Positions 54,901 to 63,899 of a DNA stretch of 64,000 bases are shown piece by piece. A program made the position numbers and the translations under genes. Source of the stretch: Chryseobacterium daeguense DSM 19388 (lineage in GTDB: Bacteria > Bacteroidota > Bacteroidia > Flavobacteriales > Weeksellaceae); NCBI RefSeq assembly GCF_000430825.1, contig NZ_AUMT01000001.1, positions 56,497-120,496 on the forward strand. The letters are read 5' to 3'. The notes below the pieces were generated by a model. That model was not told where the DNA came from. It was given only the letters and a program-made list of their open reading frames with translations, and ran no database searches. The number at the start of each line of letters is the position of its first letter. Within the stretch, counting starts at the first letter, position 1.

Positions 54901-57327
54901 TTAAAATTCTAAAAGCTTTAATTTAAACTGAACTGCAAAATTCTGCATAAAATTCGGTGTTGTGTAATAACCCACTCTATAAAATAATCCTAAATTAAAG
55001 TAACTCGAAAGAAAATTATTCCATTCCAGTCCGACTTCCTGATACAGGTGATTCAGCGGGCGGAACCTGAACTGGTGATACTCCGGATGCTTCATGTTTC
55101 CAATTGTTCCCCTCAAAACAAAGTCGAAGCTGGAAATATTTCTCCCAAAACTTTTGAAATAAAAAGGAAGCTTATGGGTAAAATAATAAGCTACAAACCT
55201 GTCATTGTAATATTTTCCTCCCTCCAGTGTTGCAAACCCGAGGAACGAAGTGAGGTTGAAATTAAAGTCCCTTTTTGGAGATGCCAATCCGTTCATCGTA
55301 AAGTTTTTCCAGATCGGCGCCTCTCCGAAAACTATCCCGCCATAGAGCCTGAATCCAGTGGTTCCGAGCATTGTCTTCACATTGTGTACAAAAAGAGCAT
55401 CAAAACGGGTGTAATTAAAATCCCCGCCTAAGATTTTGTAGCTCTGTTCATAATTAAAATACAATTCCGGGTATTTTTGATCGATAAGGGATTTTCCCTG
55501 TGGTGTCATGATATTGGTAGAATTCGGGGAATATTTTAAAGTAAATAACGTATTAAAGTTATCAAACGCGGCTCCCTTGTTTCTGAACTGGTAATCAAAC
55601 ATTGCTTCCTCGTAATTTCTTCTGGCCGCAAAAACGAGCGTAAGGCTGTTGCTGACGTCATTTAAATAGGATACGGAAGCACTTTTAAAATGAAAATATT
55701 TATCATTATTAAGATTGTTTCCAAAATTTGCCATTCTCATCTTGAAATTCCAGAGCCTTCTGTAAAATTCTCCGGAAGCAGTTACGTCATCTACATATTC
55801 TATTCTGAAAAATGAGTTTTTATCGAGAGTTGTCTTTACATCAAGCCCGATTCCGTATTTAAGTTTATCATCTTTGAAACCATAGGCAAAGTAATAATCT
55901 GGTGAGAAATAAGGATTGAAAGTCTCATTAAGCTTAGCTTTTAAACCAACCCTGACACCTTCATACGAGTTATAATTTACGATTTCATCTACTGCAAAAT
56001 CCAGAACGCCAACCCGGATCTGGCCGTTCAGTAAGCCGGTTAATACTCTGGCTTTGGTGTCAATATTATAAATTTTTCCAAGGCTGTCGATTGTGGTGTA
56101 CGTATTTTTTTCTCTGGCTGTTAAAGGTTCTGTACGGTATTGGTCTAATGTTTTTCCGTCCGTATTTTTTACTGAAAAGGTGTAGCCTTTAAAATCATCC
56201 TTGCTGTGCTCAAGGGGTGATTGAAAATCAAAATATTTCGAAGTCAGATACGCATAGGTTCCGAAGCTTTGTTTGCTTTTCTTGTCGGCGGGAATATTGT
56301 CGGTTTTCTCTTTATTTTCTTTGTCTTCCTGTTCCATGGCCATATTGCTCATTTTGAGCTTTACGGTTTCATGGGCAAGGAACCATTTGTTGTTAAAGAA
56401 AATCCAGGTGCTTGTAATAATTCCGTCATTTTTATTTTTACTGAAATTTTCAATTTTTTTAATTCCGTAAGTTTCGGTATCAATGTAGATGCTGCCGTTG
56501 TATTTTCTTTTTTTATCCGGTTTTTTAAAATTAACTTCCCTGAAACGGATAACAAAATTTTTTCGTCCGTCCATTTCCATGGTGTCTGCTAAAAAAAACC
56601 TGTAAAGACCTCTGTTTTCCTGTTTCAGTTGAGAGGGAAGCTTGTCTCTGTTGCTCTGCTGGAGAGCGATCATTTCATAGATCGGCTGTTTGAGTCCTGA
56701 GATTCTGTTGTCCAGAATATTGATTTTTTCGCCGTATTTTTTAGAGTATAAAAATTCCTGAGCCCTTTCCCAAAGGAAAAGTTTACTTTTAGAAAATATT
56801 TTCCTTGCGGTACTGTTATTTAATGAATCTTTTTTTCTTTTCTTTTTAAAAAAATTACTGTCCTCAAATAGCTGGTTGAATTGTGAAATACTGTCTTCAT
56901 CAATATCCATAGAAACTTTTTCGTAGAATTTATAAGTGTAAGAATCCAGTGATTTTGGAGAATTTTCCCTAAACTGTTGATTTACCTTTTTCAGGATTTC
57001 CAAAGCCCGCGGGTCACTTTTATCTTCAATGATAACGGTTTCGATGGAAGTGGTTTTGGAAGATGTTTTAAGCAGTGAAATTTTAATATCATCTTCTACA
57101 ACGGTAGTTTCTTTCTGATAATTGGGTGCCTGAACCTGTATGTTTTTGCATTTTGAACTAAATTCAAGAAAGCCGTTGGAATCTGTTTTTCCGAGGATTT
57201 TCCCTTTACAAGAAATGGCTGCGCCCGCAATAGGAGACTTGTCTGTATCATCAACAACAGTAATTTTTGATTGTGAAAAACCAAAAATACCAAGCCATAA
57301 AAATATAAACAGTAAGACCCTTTTCAT
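54901..57327 (-). CDS. DUF5686 outer-membrane protein with carboxypeptidase-like domain
   Basis: An 808-residue secreted protein: signal peptide ending FGFSQS, then a CarboxypepD_reg domain (residues about 20-90: ITVVDDTDKSPIAGAAISCKG), then the DUF5686 body with a region around KKVNQQFRENSPKSLDSYTYKFYEK and a C-terminal beta-barrel (repeated aromatic strands, last residues FAVQFKLKLLEF). It is probably an outer-membrane protein of the Bacteroidota envelope. The function is unknown; family members often affect envelope integrity or virulence. It is monocistronic. Confidence 0.88.
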   Translation of the reverse strand: MKRVLLFIFLWLGIFGFSQSKITVVDDTDKSPIAGAAISCKGKILGKTDSNGFLEFSSKCKNIQVQAPNYQKETTVVEDDIKISLLKTSSKTTSIETVIIEDKSDPRALEILKKVNQQFRENSPKSLDSYTYKFYEKVSMDIDEDSISQFNQLFEDSNFFKKKRKKDSLNNSTARKIFSKSKLFLWERAQEFLYSKKYGEKINILDNRISGLKQPIYEMIALQQSNRDKLPSQLKQENRGLYRFFLADTMEMDGRKNFVIRFREVNFKKPDKKRKYNGSIYIDTETYGIKKIENFSKNKNDGIITSTWIFFNNKWFLAHETVKLKMSNMAMEQEDKENKEKTDNIPADKKSKQSFGTYAYLTSKYFDFQSPLEHSKDDFKGYTFSVKNTDGKTLDQYRTEPLTAREKNTYTTIDSLGKIYNIDTKARVLTGLLNGQIRVGVLDFAVDEIVNYNSYEGVRVGLKAKLNETFNPYFSPDYYFAYGFKDDKLKYGIGLDVKTTLDKNSFFRIEYVDDVTASGEFYRRLWNFKMRMANFGNNLNNDKYFHFKSASVSYLNDVSNSLTLVFAARRNYEEAMFDYQFRNKGAAFDNFNTLFTLKYSPNSTNIMTPQGKSLIDQKYPELYFNYEQSYKILGGDFNYTRFDALFVHNVKTMLGTTGFRLYGGIVFGEAPIWKNFTMNGLASPKRDFNFNLTSFLGFATLEGGKYYNDRFVAYYFTHKLPFYFKSFGRNISSFDFVLRGTIGNMKHPEYHQFRFRPLNHLYQEVGLEWNNFLSSYFNLGLFYRVGYYTTPNFMQNFAVQFKLKLLEF

Positions 57328-57421
57328 CTGAAAAAACTGGGTAAAATTAGTGATATTTATTCTTCTGGAAAAGTTTTGTTAATTGATATTAATATGCATT
57401 GTCATTGTATTTATCTTTCAA

Positions 57422-57450
57422 ATAAAAAACTCCCGAAAGCCCGGGAGTTT
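57422..57450 (-). terminator. Terminator after alaS
   Basis: Stem AAACTCCCG/CGGGAGTTT with a loop of six bases, followed on the minus strand by TTTATT, 22 bases past the alaS stop. Confidence 0.85.
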
Positions 57451-57471
57451 TATATATGAATTTACTGTTGT

Positions 57472-60075
57472 TTAAATACTAAGCGCCTTTTGATAAGCAT
57501 TTTCCAGACCGTCAAGGTTTTTGCCGCCTGCAGTTGCAAAGCCCGGGTTTCCGCCGCCGCCGCCCTGGATCTCTTTTGCTAAATCTTTAATAAGAGCTCC
57601 AGCCTGATAAATTCCGGCCAAATCATCTGAAACTCCAACGGTAATCATTGGTTTTCCGTCTGCATCAGACAAGATAACCGTTATAGAAGTTGGGATTTCT
57701 TTTTTCAGCTGGAAGACGATGTCTTTCACAGAACCGGCATCCAAGGAAGTTCTTTTCACTAAAAGTAGTTTCTCACCTTTTTGCTCATAAGCACTTTTCC
57801 AGTCGTTAATTTCACCTTTTGCTTTTTCCTTTTTTAAAGCTTCAACTTCTGCTTTTAATGTTGAATTTTCAAGGATTAATTTCTCGATAGATTTTACAAT
57901 ATCTTTAGATTTCAGCAATTGAGAAAGTTCGGAAATTTGTTTTTCCAGGTTTTTGAAATATTCTTCTGCCTTATCTCCCGAAATAGCTTCAATTCTTCTG
58001 ATTCCCGCAGCTGCAGAGCTTTCGGAAACAATTTTGAAATGGCCTATTTCTATTGTATTTTTTACGTGAGTTCCACCACAAAGTTCTTTTGAGCTTCCAA
58101 ACTGGATCATTCTTACGCTGTCGCCATATTTTTCGCCAAATAAAGCCATAGCTCCTCTGTCCAGCGCCTCCTGAATCGGAATATTTCTGAATTCCTGCAA
58201 TGCAATGCTTTCTTTGATCTTAGCATTTACTTTGTCTTCAACCAATATAAGCTCCTCTTCCGTCATTTTGTTGAAATGAGAAAAGTCGAAACGCAGATAA
58301 TCAGGACCTACAAATGAACCTTTCTGCTCAACGTGCGTTCCCAAAACTTCTCTTAACGCCTCGTGTAAAAGGTGAGTTACAGAGTGGTTTGCCTGGGAGT
58401 TTTTCCTGTCTGATGCATTTACTTTAGCATAGAAAAGTGCTCCTGCATCTTTTGGAAGGCCGCTGATTAAAGAAATAATCAATCCGTTTTCTTTTTTTGT
58501 TTCTAAAACTTCAAAGCTTTCCGTAGCATTTTCAAGAATACCTTTATCACCAATCTGTCCACCACCTTCAGGGTAGAAAGGGGAGCTGCTTAACACAACC
58601 TGATAAAATTCTCCGTCTTTATTTTCTACTTTTCTGTATCTTGTAATGTAGGTTTCAGATTCAATTTGATCATAACCAACGAAGTTCTCTTCTCTTTCTT
58701 CCAGCGTTACCCAGTCGTATACTTTTTGGGCAGAATCTGCTTTTGAACGTTGTTTTTGTTCATTTAAAGCAACCTCGAATCCTTTTTCATCAATAGTTAA
58801 CCCTTTCTCCTCAGCAATAATTCTTGTTAAGTCATCCGGGAAACCGTAAGTATCATATAATTCAAAAACTTCTTCAGTCGGCAATACTTTTTTACCTGCA
58901 GAAATGGTTTGCTGAATTAATTTTTCAACTCTGATCAGTCCTGTTTCAATGGTTCTTAGGAAAGATTCTTCTTCACTTTTGATAACTTCCGTTACCAGAA
59001 CTCCCTGCTTTTCCAATTCAGGGAAAAATTTACCCATCTGTTCCTGTAAAACAGTAACTAATTTGTAAAGGAAAGGCTCTTTCATATCCAGGAATCTGTA
59101 AGAATAAGAAATTCCTCTTCTCAAAATCCTTCTGATCACATAGCCGGCTCCTCCGTTTGAAGGCAGTTGCCCGTCTGCAATAGCAAAAGAAACGGCTCTG
59201 ATGTGGTCTACCACCACACGGATAGCGATGTCCTTTTCATCTTCTAAAACTCCGGTGTATTTTTTACCTGAAAGTTCCTCAACTCTAGCAATTAAAGGAG
59301 TGAAAACATCGGTGTCATAGTTTGAAGATTTGCCCTGAAGCGCCATACAAAGACGTTCGAAGCCCATTCCGGTATCAATATGTTTTGCAGGAAGATTTTC
59401 CAGGCTTCCGTCTGCTTTACGGTTGTACTGCATGAAAACCAGATTCCAGATTTCCACAACCTGAGGATGGTCATTATTCACCAGTTCAAGTCCGGAAACT
59501 TTAGCTTTTTCTTCCTCACTTCTTAAGTCTACATGAATTTCAGAACAAGGTCCGCAAGGTCCGCTTGCCCCCATTTCCCAGAAGTTGTCTTTTTTGTTTC
59601 CGTTGATAATTCTGTCTTCAGAAATTACAGCTTTCCAGTAATCATAGGCATCCTGATCTCTCTCAAGATTCTCAGAAGCATCGCCTTCGAAAATGGTTAC
59701 GTACAGGTTTTCTTTTGGAATTCCGTAAACTTCCGTCAGCAATTCCCAGGCAAAAGCAATAGCATCTTTTTTGAAATAATCACCGAAAGACCAGTTCCCC
59801 AACATCTCAAACATGGTGTGGTGATAGGTATCTCTACCAACATCATCCAGATCGTTATGCTTCCCTGAAACCCTCAGACATTTCTGTGTATCGGCAATTC
59901 TCGGGGCTTTAGGCTCTTTATAACCTAAAAAATAATCTTTGAACTGCGTCATTCCTGAGTTGGAAAACATTAGGGTAGGGTCGTCTTTCAGCACAATAGG
60001 AGCCGAAGGAACGATAAGGTGGCCTTTACTTTTAAAATAATCTAAAAATTTCTGACGAATCTCTTGTGATGTCAT
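57472..60075 (-). CDS. alaS: Alanyl-tRNA synthetase
   Basis: An 867-residue AlaRS that charges tRNA-Ala. Class II catalytic core at the N-terminus (FLDYFKSKGHLIVPSAPIV, MFSNSGMTQFKDYF, RDTYHHTMFEMLGNWSFGDYF), tRNA-binding helices in the middle, then the editing domain with zinc ligands HSVTHLLHEAL and CGGTHV, and the C-Ala domain ending with the glycine-rich GGGGGNPGFATAGG. Full length and intact. Confidence 0.98.
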   Translation of the reverse strand: MTSQEIRQKFLDYFKSKGHLIVPSAPIVLKDDPTLMFSNSGMTQFKDYFLGYKEPKAPRIADTQKCLRVSGKHNDLDDVGRDTYHHTMFEMLGNWSFGDYFKKDAIAFAWELLTEVYGIPKENLYVTIFEGDASENLERDQDAYDYWKAVISEDRIINGNKKDNFWEMGASGPCGPCSEIHVDLRSEEEKAKVSGLELVNNDHPQVVEIWNLVFMQYNRKADGSLENLPAKHIDTGMGFERLCMALQGKSSNYDTDVFTPLIARVEELSGKKYTGVLEDEKDIAIRVVVDHIRAVSFAIADGQLPSNGGAGYVIRRILRRGISYSYRFLDMKEPFLYKLVTVLQEQMGKFFPELEKQGVLVTEVIKSEEESFLRTIETGLIRVEKLIQQTISAGKKVLPTEEVFELYDTYGFPDDLTRIIAEEKGLTIDEKGFEVALNEQKQRSKADSAQKVYDWVTLEEREENFVGYDQIESETYITRYRKVENKDGEFYQVVLSSSPFYPEGGGQIGDKGILENATESFEVLETKKENGLIISLISGLPKDAGALFYAKVNASDRKNSQANHSVTHLLHEALREVLGTHVEQKGSFVGPDYLRFDFSHFNKMTEEELILVEDKVNAKIKESIALQEFRNIPIQEALDRGAMALFGEKYGDSVRMIQFGSSKELCGGTHVKNTIEIGHFKIVSESSAAAGIRRIEAISGDKAEEYFKNLEKQISELSQLLKSKDIVKSIEKLILENSTLKAEVEALKKEKAKGEINDWKSAYEQKGEKLLLVKRTSLDAGSVKDIVFQLKKEIPTSITVILSDADGKPMITVGVSDDLAGIYQAGALIKDLAKEIQGGGGGNPGFATAGGKNLDGLENAYQKALSI

Positions 60076-60197
60076 AATGATATATATTGCTTTGCTTTTT
60101 ACAAATTTTTGATAAGATGCAAATTTAATGTTTTTAAAGCAATAGAAAAATATTGTTTTAGGTTTTACTCCATTTGTAATAATTTGAGCTTAAACAT

Positions 60198-60226
60198 TGT
60201 CATTCTGAGCGAAGTGAAGAATCTCT
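60198..60226. repeat. GTCATTCTGAGCGAAG-type repeat
   Basis: GTCATTCTGAGCGAAGTGAA followed by GAATCTC. An inverted relative, GAGATTCCTAAGGAATGACA, lies at 60429-60448, so the two flank the long-hairpin element between them. A further degenerate copy (CATTCTGACGAAGGAAGAATCTC type) is at 63103-63125. Confidence 0.7.
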
Positions 60227-60270
60227 TATTTGCATCGAAACTTCTATTATCCCTCCAACTTGTTTATTTC

Positions 60271-60387
60271 AGGAGCTTTTTCCCGCTTTCCGCACTCGCT
60301 ATTTTTCAGGTTTCGGGGGTGGCGGCTTTGCCGCCACCCCCGAAACCTGAAAAATGAGCTCAAACAATGCTGCAATCGGGGCTAGGG
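60271..60387. repeat. Dispersed long-hairpin element, copy 2
   Basis: Same flanks as copy 1 (AGCTTTTTCCCGCTTTCCGC at left; ATGAGCTCAAACAATGCTGC and GGGGCTAGGG at right), but with a different perfect 26-bp hairpin (60301-60355; left arm CAGGTTTCGGGGGTGGCGGC preceded by ATTTTT, loop TTT). It occupies most of the 460-base gene-free stretch before the sigma-factor gene. Confidence 0.85.
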
Positions 60388-60480
60388 TTGTAGTCATGAA
60401 AATCAATGCTGATCAATAAATCCGGGTTGAGATTCCTAAGGAATGACAAACTTATGAATAAGCAAACTATTAACAAAACT

Positions 60481-60510
60481 TTGCATTTTCCCTTTAACTT
60501 ATTATCTTCG
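60481..60510 (+). promoter_or_regulatory. Possible promoter of the ECF sigma operon
   Basis: TTG (60481-60483), 19 bases, TATCTTCG (60503-60510; one mismatch to TAnnTTTG), 27 bases before the ATG at 60538. Confidence 0.45.
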
Positions 60511-60537
60511 CTAATATCTGAAAAGATAAAATTGAAT

Positions 60538-61092
60538 ATGACAAAAAACGAAATCTTAAAAAACTGGGTGCAACAATACTCCGAACCATTGCTGAGAAGG
60601 GCAGTATATCTGCTTTCAGATAAAGTGGAGGCGGAAGATATCGTTCAGGAAGTTTTTATAGCTGCGTTTTCGTCTTATGACTCTTTTGAAGGGAAAAGCC
60701 AGCCGCTGACCTGGCTCATGACGATCCTGAACCGGCGTGTGGCAGATTTTTACCGTAAAAAATACAGATCCGAACCGGAAATAAAGCTGGATCACTTTTT
60801 TGATGAATCCGGATCATGGAAAAACAATGATGTTTTGAATGATTGGAATGCAGAAAATAAGGAAACCGAGCTTCTCGATGATAAAGATTTTAATAAAACA
60901 TTAGAAGATTGTATTGAAGATTTGCCCTCCAGATGGAAGATTCCCATGAAATTATATTATCTTGAAGAAAAAAAAGCACCGGAAGTAAGTCAGGAACTAA
61001 ACATTTCCACGACTAATCTTTGGAAGATTTTGCAACGGAGCAGAATGCAGCTGAGAGAATGTCTGGAGTTTAACTGGTTTACCCAATCATAA
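60538..61092 (+). CDS. ECF-type RNA polymerase sigma factor
   Basis: A 184-residue sigma-70 ECF protein. Region 2 has LLRRAVYLLSDKVEAEDIVQEVFIAAF and PLTWLMTILNRRVADFYRK. Region 4 has EDCIEDLPSRWKIPMKLYYLEEKKAPEVSQELNIS with the helix-turn-helix. The ATG at 60538 is used, since the longer frame would run through a probable promoter. It is followed without a gap by a small zinc-finger anti-sigma gene, then by DUF417 and msrAB genes, which are likely targets. Confidence 0.92.
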   Translation: MTKNEILKNWVQQYSEPLLRRAVYLLSDKVEAEDIVQEVFIAAFSSYDSFEGKSQPLTWLMTILNRRVADFYRKKYRSEPEIKLDHFFDESGSWKNNDVLNDWNAENKETELLDDKDFNKTLEDCIEDLPSRWKIPMKLYYLEEKKAPEVSQELNISTTNLWKILQRSRMQLRECLEFNWFTQS

Positions 61093-61377
61093 ATGATTAA
61101 AATGCTAAAAAAAATAATCCATATTATATTTTTACCATGCAGTGAAGCCACTTTACTAATGGAAAAACGGAACGCAGAAAGTATTTCCCCTACAGAAAGC
61201 CGGAAGCTTAACCTGCATCTGAAAATCTGCAAATGGTGCAGAGCTTACAAAGAAAAACTGGAAATTTTATATGATATTTTAAAAAGAAAACTTTCACAGG
61301 AAGAAAAAATTGATATTAATCAATCTGAAATTCAGAGGTTTAAAGATAATATGCTTAAAAAATTAGACAGTCAATAA
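61093..61377 (+). CDS. Putative zinc-binding anti-sigma factor
   Basis: A 94-residue cytoplasmic protein with PCSEATLLMEKR near residue 16 and HLKICKWC at about 43-50, the Cys...His-x3-Cys-x2-Cys arrangement of zf-HC2 (ZAS) anti-sigma domains. In such factors oxidation releases zinc and frees the sigma factor. It has no membrane helix, so it would be a soluble redox-responsive type. Its ATG directly follows the sigma stop codon. Confidence 0.75.
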   Translation: MIKMLKKIIHIIFLPCSEATLLMEKRNAESISPTESRKLNLHLKICKWCRAYKEKLEILYDILKRKLSQEEKIDINQSEIQRFKDNMLKKLDSQ

Positions 61378-61411
61378 AAATATTGTCAGGTTTTTGAATT
61401 TGTTCCGACTA

Positions 61412-61419
61412 TACTTTTG
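61412..61419 (+). promoter_or_regulatory. -7-like promoter element before the DUF417 gene
   Basis: TACTTTTG, with TTG 15 bases upstream (61394-61396), a rather short spacing. It allows separate expression of the DUF417-msrAB pair, possibly alongside a sigma-ECF site I cannot identify. Confidence 0.45.
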
Positions 61420-61453
61420 AAAATAAACAAGTATTAATTCAAAACCTTAAAAA

Positions 61454-61900
61454 ATGAACGGAACTACACAAACCATCAGCCAAAACCGAACGGCCCGGGC
61501 CGGGTATTACATTTCACTTTTCGGAGCAGCGCTTATTTTACTGTGGATAGGTATTTTTAAATTTACCCCCACCGAGGCAGCCGCAATAAAACCTTTAATA
61601 GAAAACCATTTCCTGACTTTTTTCGTATATAATTTTACAAGCGTTCAGGCAGTGTCAAATACTATCGGAGTGATAGAAATTATCATTGCATTACTTCTGC
61701 TTTTTAGTTTGAAATTTGCATCACTAAAGAAGTTTGCAGGAATAGGCATGATCCTCACATTTCTGGTTACCCTGAGCTATTTATTTACCACACCCGGTGT
61801 TTGGAAAATAGTGGACGGAGTTCCTGTTACGGATTTTTTCATCTTGAAGGACCTTATGCTGCTGGGATTTGGATTAATGATTTTAAATGATAAAAAATGA
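61454..61900 (+). CDS. DUF417 (YkgB/RclC-like) inner-membrane protein
   Basis: A 148-residue protein with four membrane helices ([35 protein letters not shown], [16 protein letters not shown], and a last one near [16 protein letters not shown]). The [15 protein letters not shown] stretch and [10 protein letters not shown] are typical of DUF417. The E. coli relative RclC/YkgB belongs to the reactive-chlorine response. Its stop overlaps the first ATG of msrAB (ATGA), so the two are coupled. Confidence 0.88.
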   Translation: MNGTTQTISQNRTARAGYYISLFGAALILLWIGIFKFTPTEAAAIKPLIENHFLTFFVYNFTSVQAVSNTIGVIEIIIALLLLFSLKFASLKKFAGIGMILTFLVTLSYLFTTPGVWKIVDGVPVTDFFILKDLMLLGFGLMILNDKK

Positions 61901-63033
61901 ATAAAAAGATAAAAATGAATAAAAAGATAAAAATGAAGAATATACTAATATTACTCGGAATGCTTCTGGGAATAGCAGTTTTTGCGAACAGCTGTGGAGA
62001 CGCAAAACAAAAATCCACAACAACTAAAAAAGAAAATGAGACCAATATGGATACTAAAAATGTAAAAGAAGTTTATTTTGCAGGGGGATGTTTTTGGGGA
62101 ACAGAACACTTTTTTCAACAAATTCGCGGCGTGGTAGGCACAGAAGTGGGCTATGCAAACGGAAACAAGGAAAATCCTACTTATGAAGAAGTAATAAGCC
62201 ATACCACAGGCTTTGCGGAAACCGTGAAAGTGAAGTATGATCCTGAGCAGGTAGACTTGAAATTATTGATCGATTTATATTTTAAAACAATTGACCCTAC
62301 CAGTTTAAACAAGCAGGGAAATGACAGGGGAGACCAGTACAGAACCGGGATTTATTCAACAGATAAAGAAACGGAAGCAATTGTGAAAGCAGAGGTTCAA
62401 AAACTGGCAAAAAATTACAGCAAGCCGGTTTTAGTAGAAACAATCCCATTGAAAAACTTCTACAGAGCAGAAGATTATCATCAGGATTATCTGGATAAAA
62501 ATCCGGGAGGCTACTGCCACATTGAACCGGGACTTTTCGAAATGGCAAGAAATGCAAATCCGCTTCCTAAGAAGGAAACAAAATATCAAAAGCAGGATAA
62601 AAAAGTTTTAAAAGAAAAACTGACTGCAGAACAATATAAAGTTACCCAGGAAAACGGTACGGAAAGACCTTTCCAGAATGAATACTGGGACGAAACCAGA
62701 GAAGGGATTTATGTAGATATTACTACGGGAGAGCCGTTATTCGTTTCCACGGATAAGTTTGAATCAGGATGTGGATGGCCTAGTTTCTCAAAACCAATTA
62801 CTAAAAAATTAATTGACGAAAAACTGGACAGATCCGCAGGTATGACCAGAGTGGAGGTGAGAAGTAAAACCGGGGATGCACATTTGGGACATGTTTTCAA
62901 TGATGGCCCGGCAGACAAAGGCGGGCTTCGTTACTGTATCAACAGTGCTTCGCTGAAGTTTATCCCGAAAGCTGAAATGAAAGAAAAAGGTTACGGAGAA
63001 TATATTTCTTTACTTGAAAAAGATAAGAAATAA
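61897..63033 (+). CDS. msrAB: Methionine sulfoxide reductase MsrA-MsrB fusion, lipoprotein
   Basis: A 378-residue fused reductase repairing both methionine sulfoxide epimers. The N-terminus carries a lipoprotein signal (lipobox FANSC, Cys33). MsrA comes first (catalytic Cys65 in [21 protein letters not shown]), then MsrB ([27 protein letters not shown], catalytic Cys347 in [11 protein letters not shown]). The MsrB part lacks the zinc CxxC pairs. An exact 18-base duplication at the start creates three in-frame ATGs (61897, 61915, 61933), and the last is enough for a normal signal peptide. Envelope location fits repair of oxidised surface proteins. Confidence 0.93.
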   Translation: MNKKIKMNKKIKMKNILILLGMLLGIAVFANSCGDAKQKSTTTKKENETNMDTKNVKEVYFAGGCFWGTEHFFQQIRGVVGTEVGYANGNKENPTYEEVISHTTGFAETVKVKYDPEQVDLKLLIDLYFKTIDPTSLNKQGNDRGDQYRTGIYSTDKETEAIVKAEVQKLAKNYSKPVLVETIPLKNFYRAEDYHQDYLDKNPGGYCHIEPGLFEMARNANPLPKKETKYQKQDKKVLKEKLTAEQYKVTQENGTERPFQNEYWDETREGIYVDITTGEPLFVSTDKFESGCGWPSFSKPITKKLIDEKLDRSAGMTRVEVRSKTGDAHLGHVFNDGPADKGGLRYCINSASLKFIPKAEMKEKGYGEYISLLEKDKK

Positions 63034-63056
63034 GTGTAAGAGTGAGGTGATTGAAG

Positions 63057-63080
63057 GACTGTCGAAAGGCAGTCTTTTTT
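63057..63080 (+). terminator. Terminator after msrAB
   Basis: Stem GACTGTC/GGCAGTC (one G-T pair) with a GAAA loop and six T, closing the sigma-msrAB operon. Confidence 0.85.
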
Positions 63081-63126
63081 GTTTTAATGACCGTCTCTTA
63101 TGGCATTCTGACGAAGGAAGAATCTC

Positions 63127-63800
63127 CTAGTGAATTCTTTGAAGTTGAAATCTGTCTTTAATGCTCAACATTGAAATATTTAGAAATAGTAAAAATGCAA
63201 AGATGATATAATAAGCTCCCCCTGGAAGTTTAGAAATACTTTGAAAAAAAGCATTATAATATTCTCTTTTAATAAAGTATAAAATCCCTTCTCTTACAGA
63301 TGGGTCTTCATAAGTTATAAGAACATCATTGCATAGAAGACATTCGAATTCTTCAGCATTGGGATCTTTGTAGTTTACAGGAACAAAGAAATGTCCTGTT
63401 TTCTCCAAATCCAATCCATAAGTCTCATGTCTAGCAATTGCCATATCATTAACCAAAGAAGCAAAATCTCCGTAAGTATTATTTTCACCCAAAATAAATT
63501 CGATCCCGGTATTTTTTCATTCCTTTTTTCAAGCTTTTTAACTTCAGAAACATAAAAGCCTGAGTTTTCTTTTGCTTTGCCTGGATCAATAATAATTTTC
63601 TTATAGTTCCAATCTCTTATTGGTTCAAGGGTAGAGTTTAAATTACTTTTATCTTTTTTCAACTTTACAGGAAGTCCGAAATCCATTGCAGTATATTTAG
63701 TTTCATCAATATAAGGACTCATGTAATACCAAAAAAGCACAGGGATAATCAAGGCACTGATCAACCCCGGAACATAAAATATTTTTCTCAATGACATCAT
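63127..63800 (-). pseudogene. Membrane protein of unknown function, frameshifted
   Basis: Two frames form one protein of about 224 residues. The N-part (63375-63800) has a membrane helix (FYVPGLISALIIPVLFWYY) and a periplasmic part up to VKKLEKRNEK. The C-part (63127-63492) continues GENNTYGDFASLVNDMAIA and ends with a second helix (GAYYIIFAFLLFLNISML). Adding one A to a six-A run near 63515 joins them as NEKNTGIEFILGEN. No family is recognised. The gene beyond it on the same strand looks like an ABC permease, so it may be an accessory protein of that transporter. Confidence 0.65.
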
Positions 63801-63899
63801 CCAGATAAAATTAATAAAAAAAGTGATTCTAAACGAACCACTTAATATATTAAATCTTTAATCTTAATTTTTAATCTTTTAATCCTTCAAATTTAAAAA

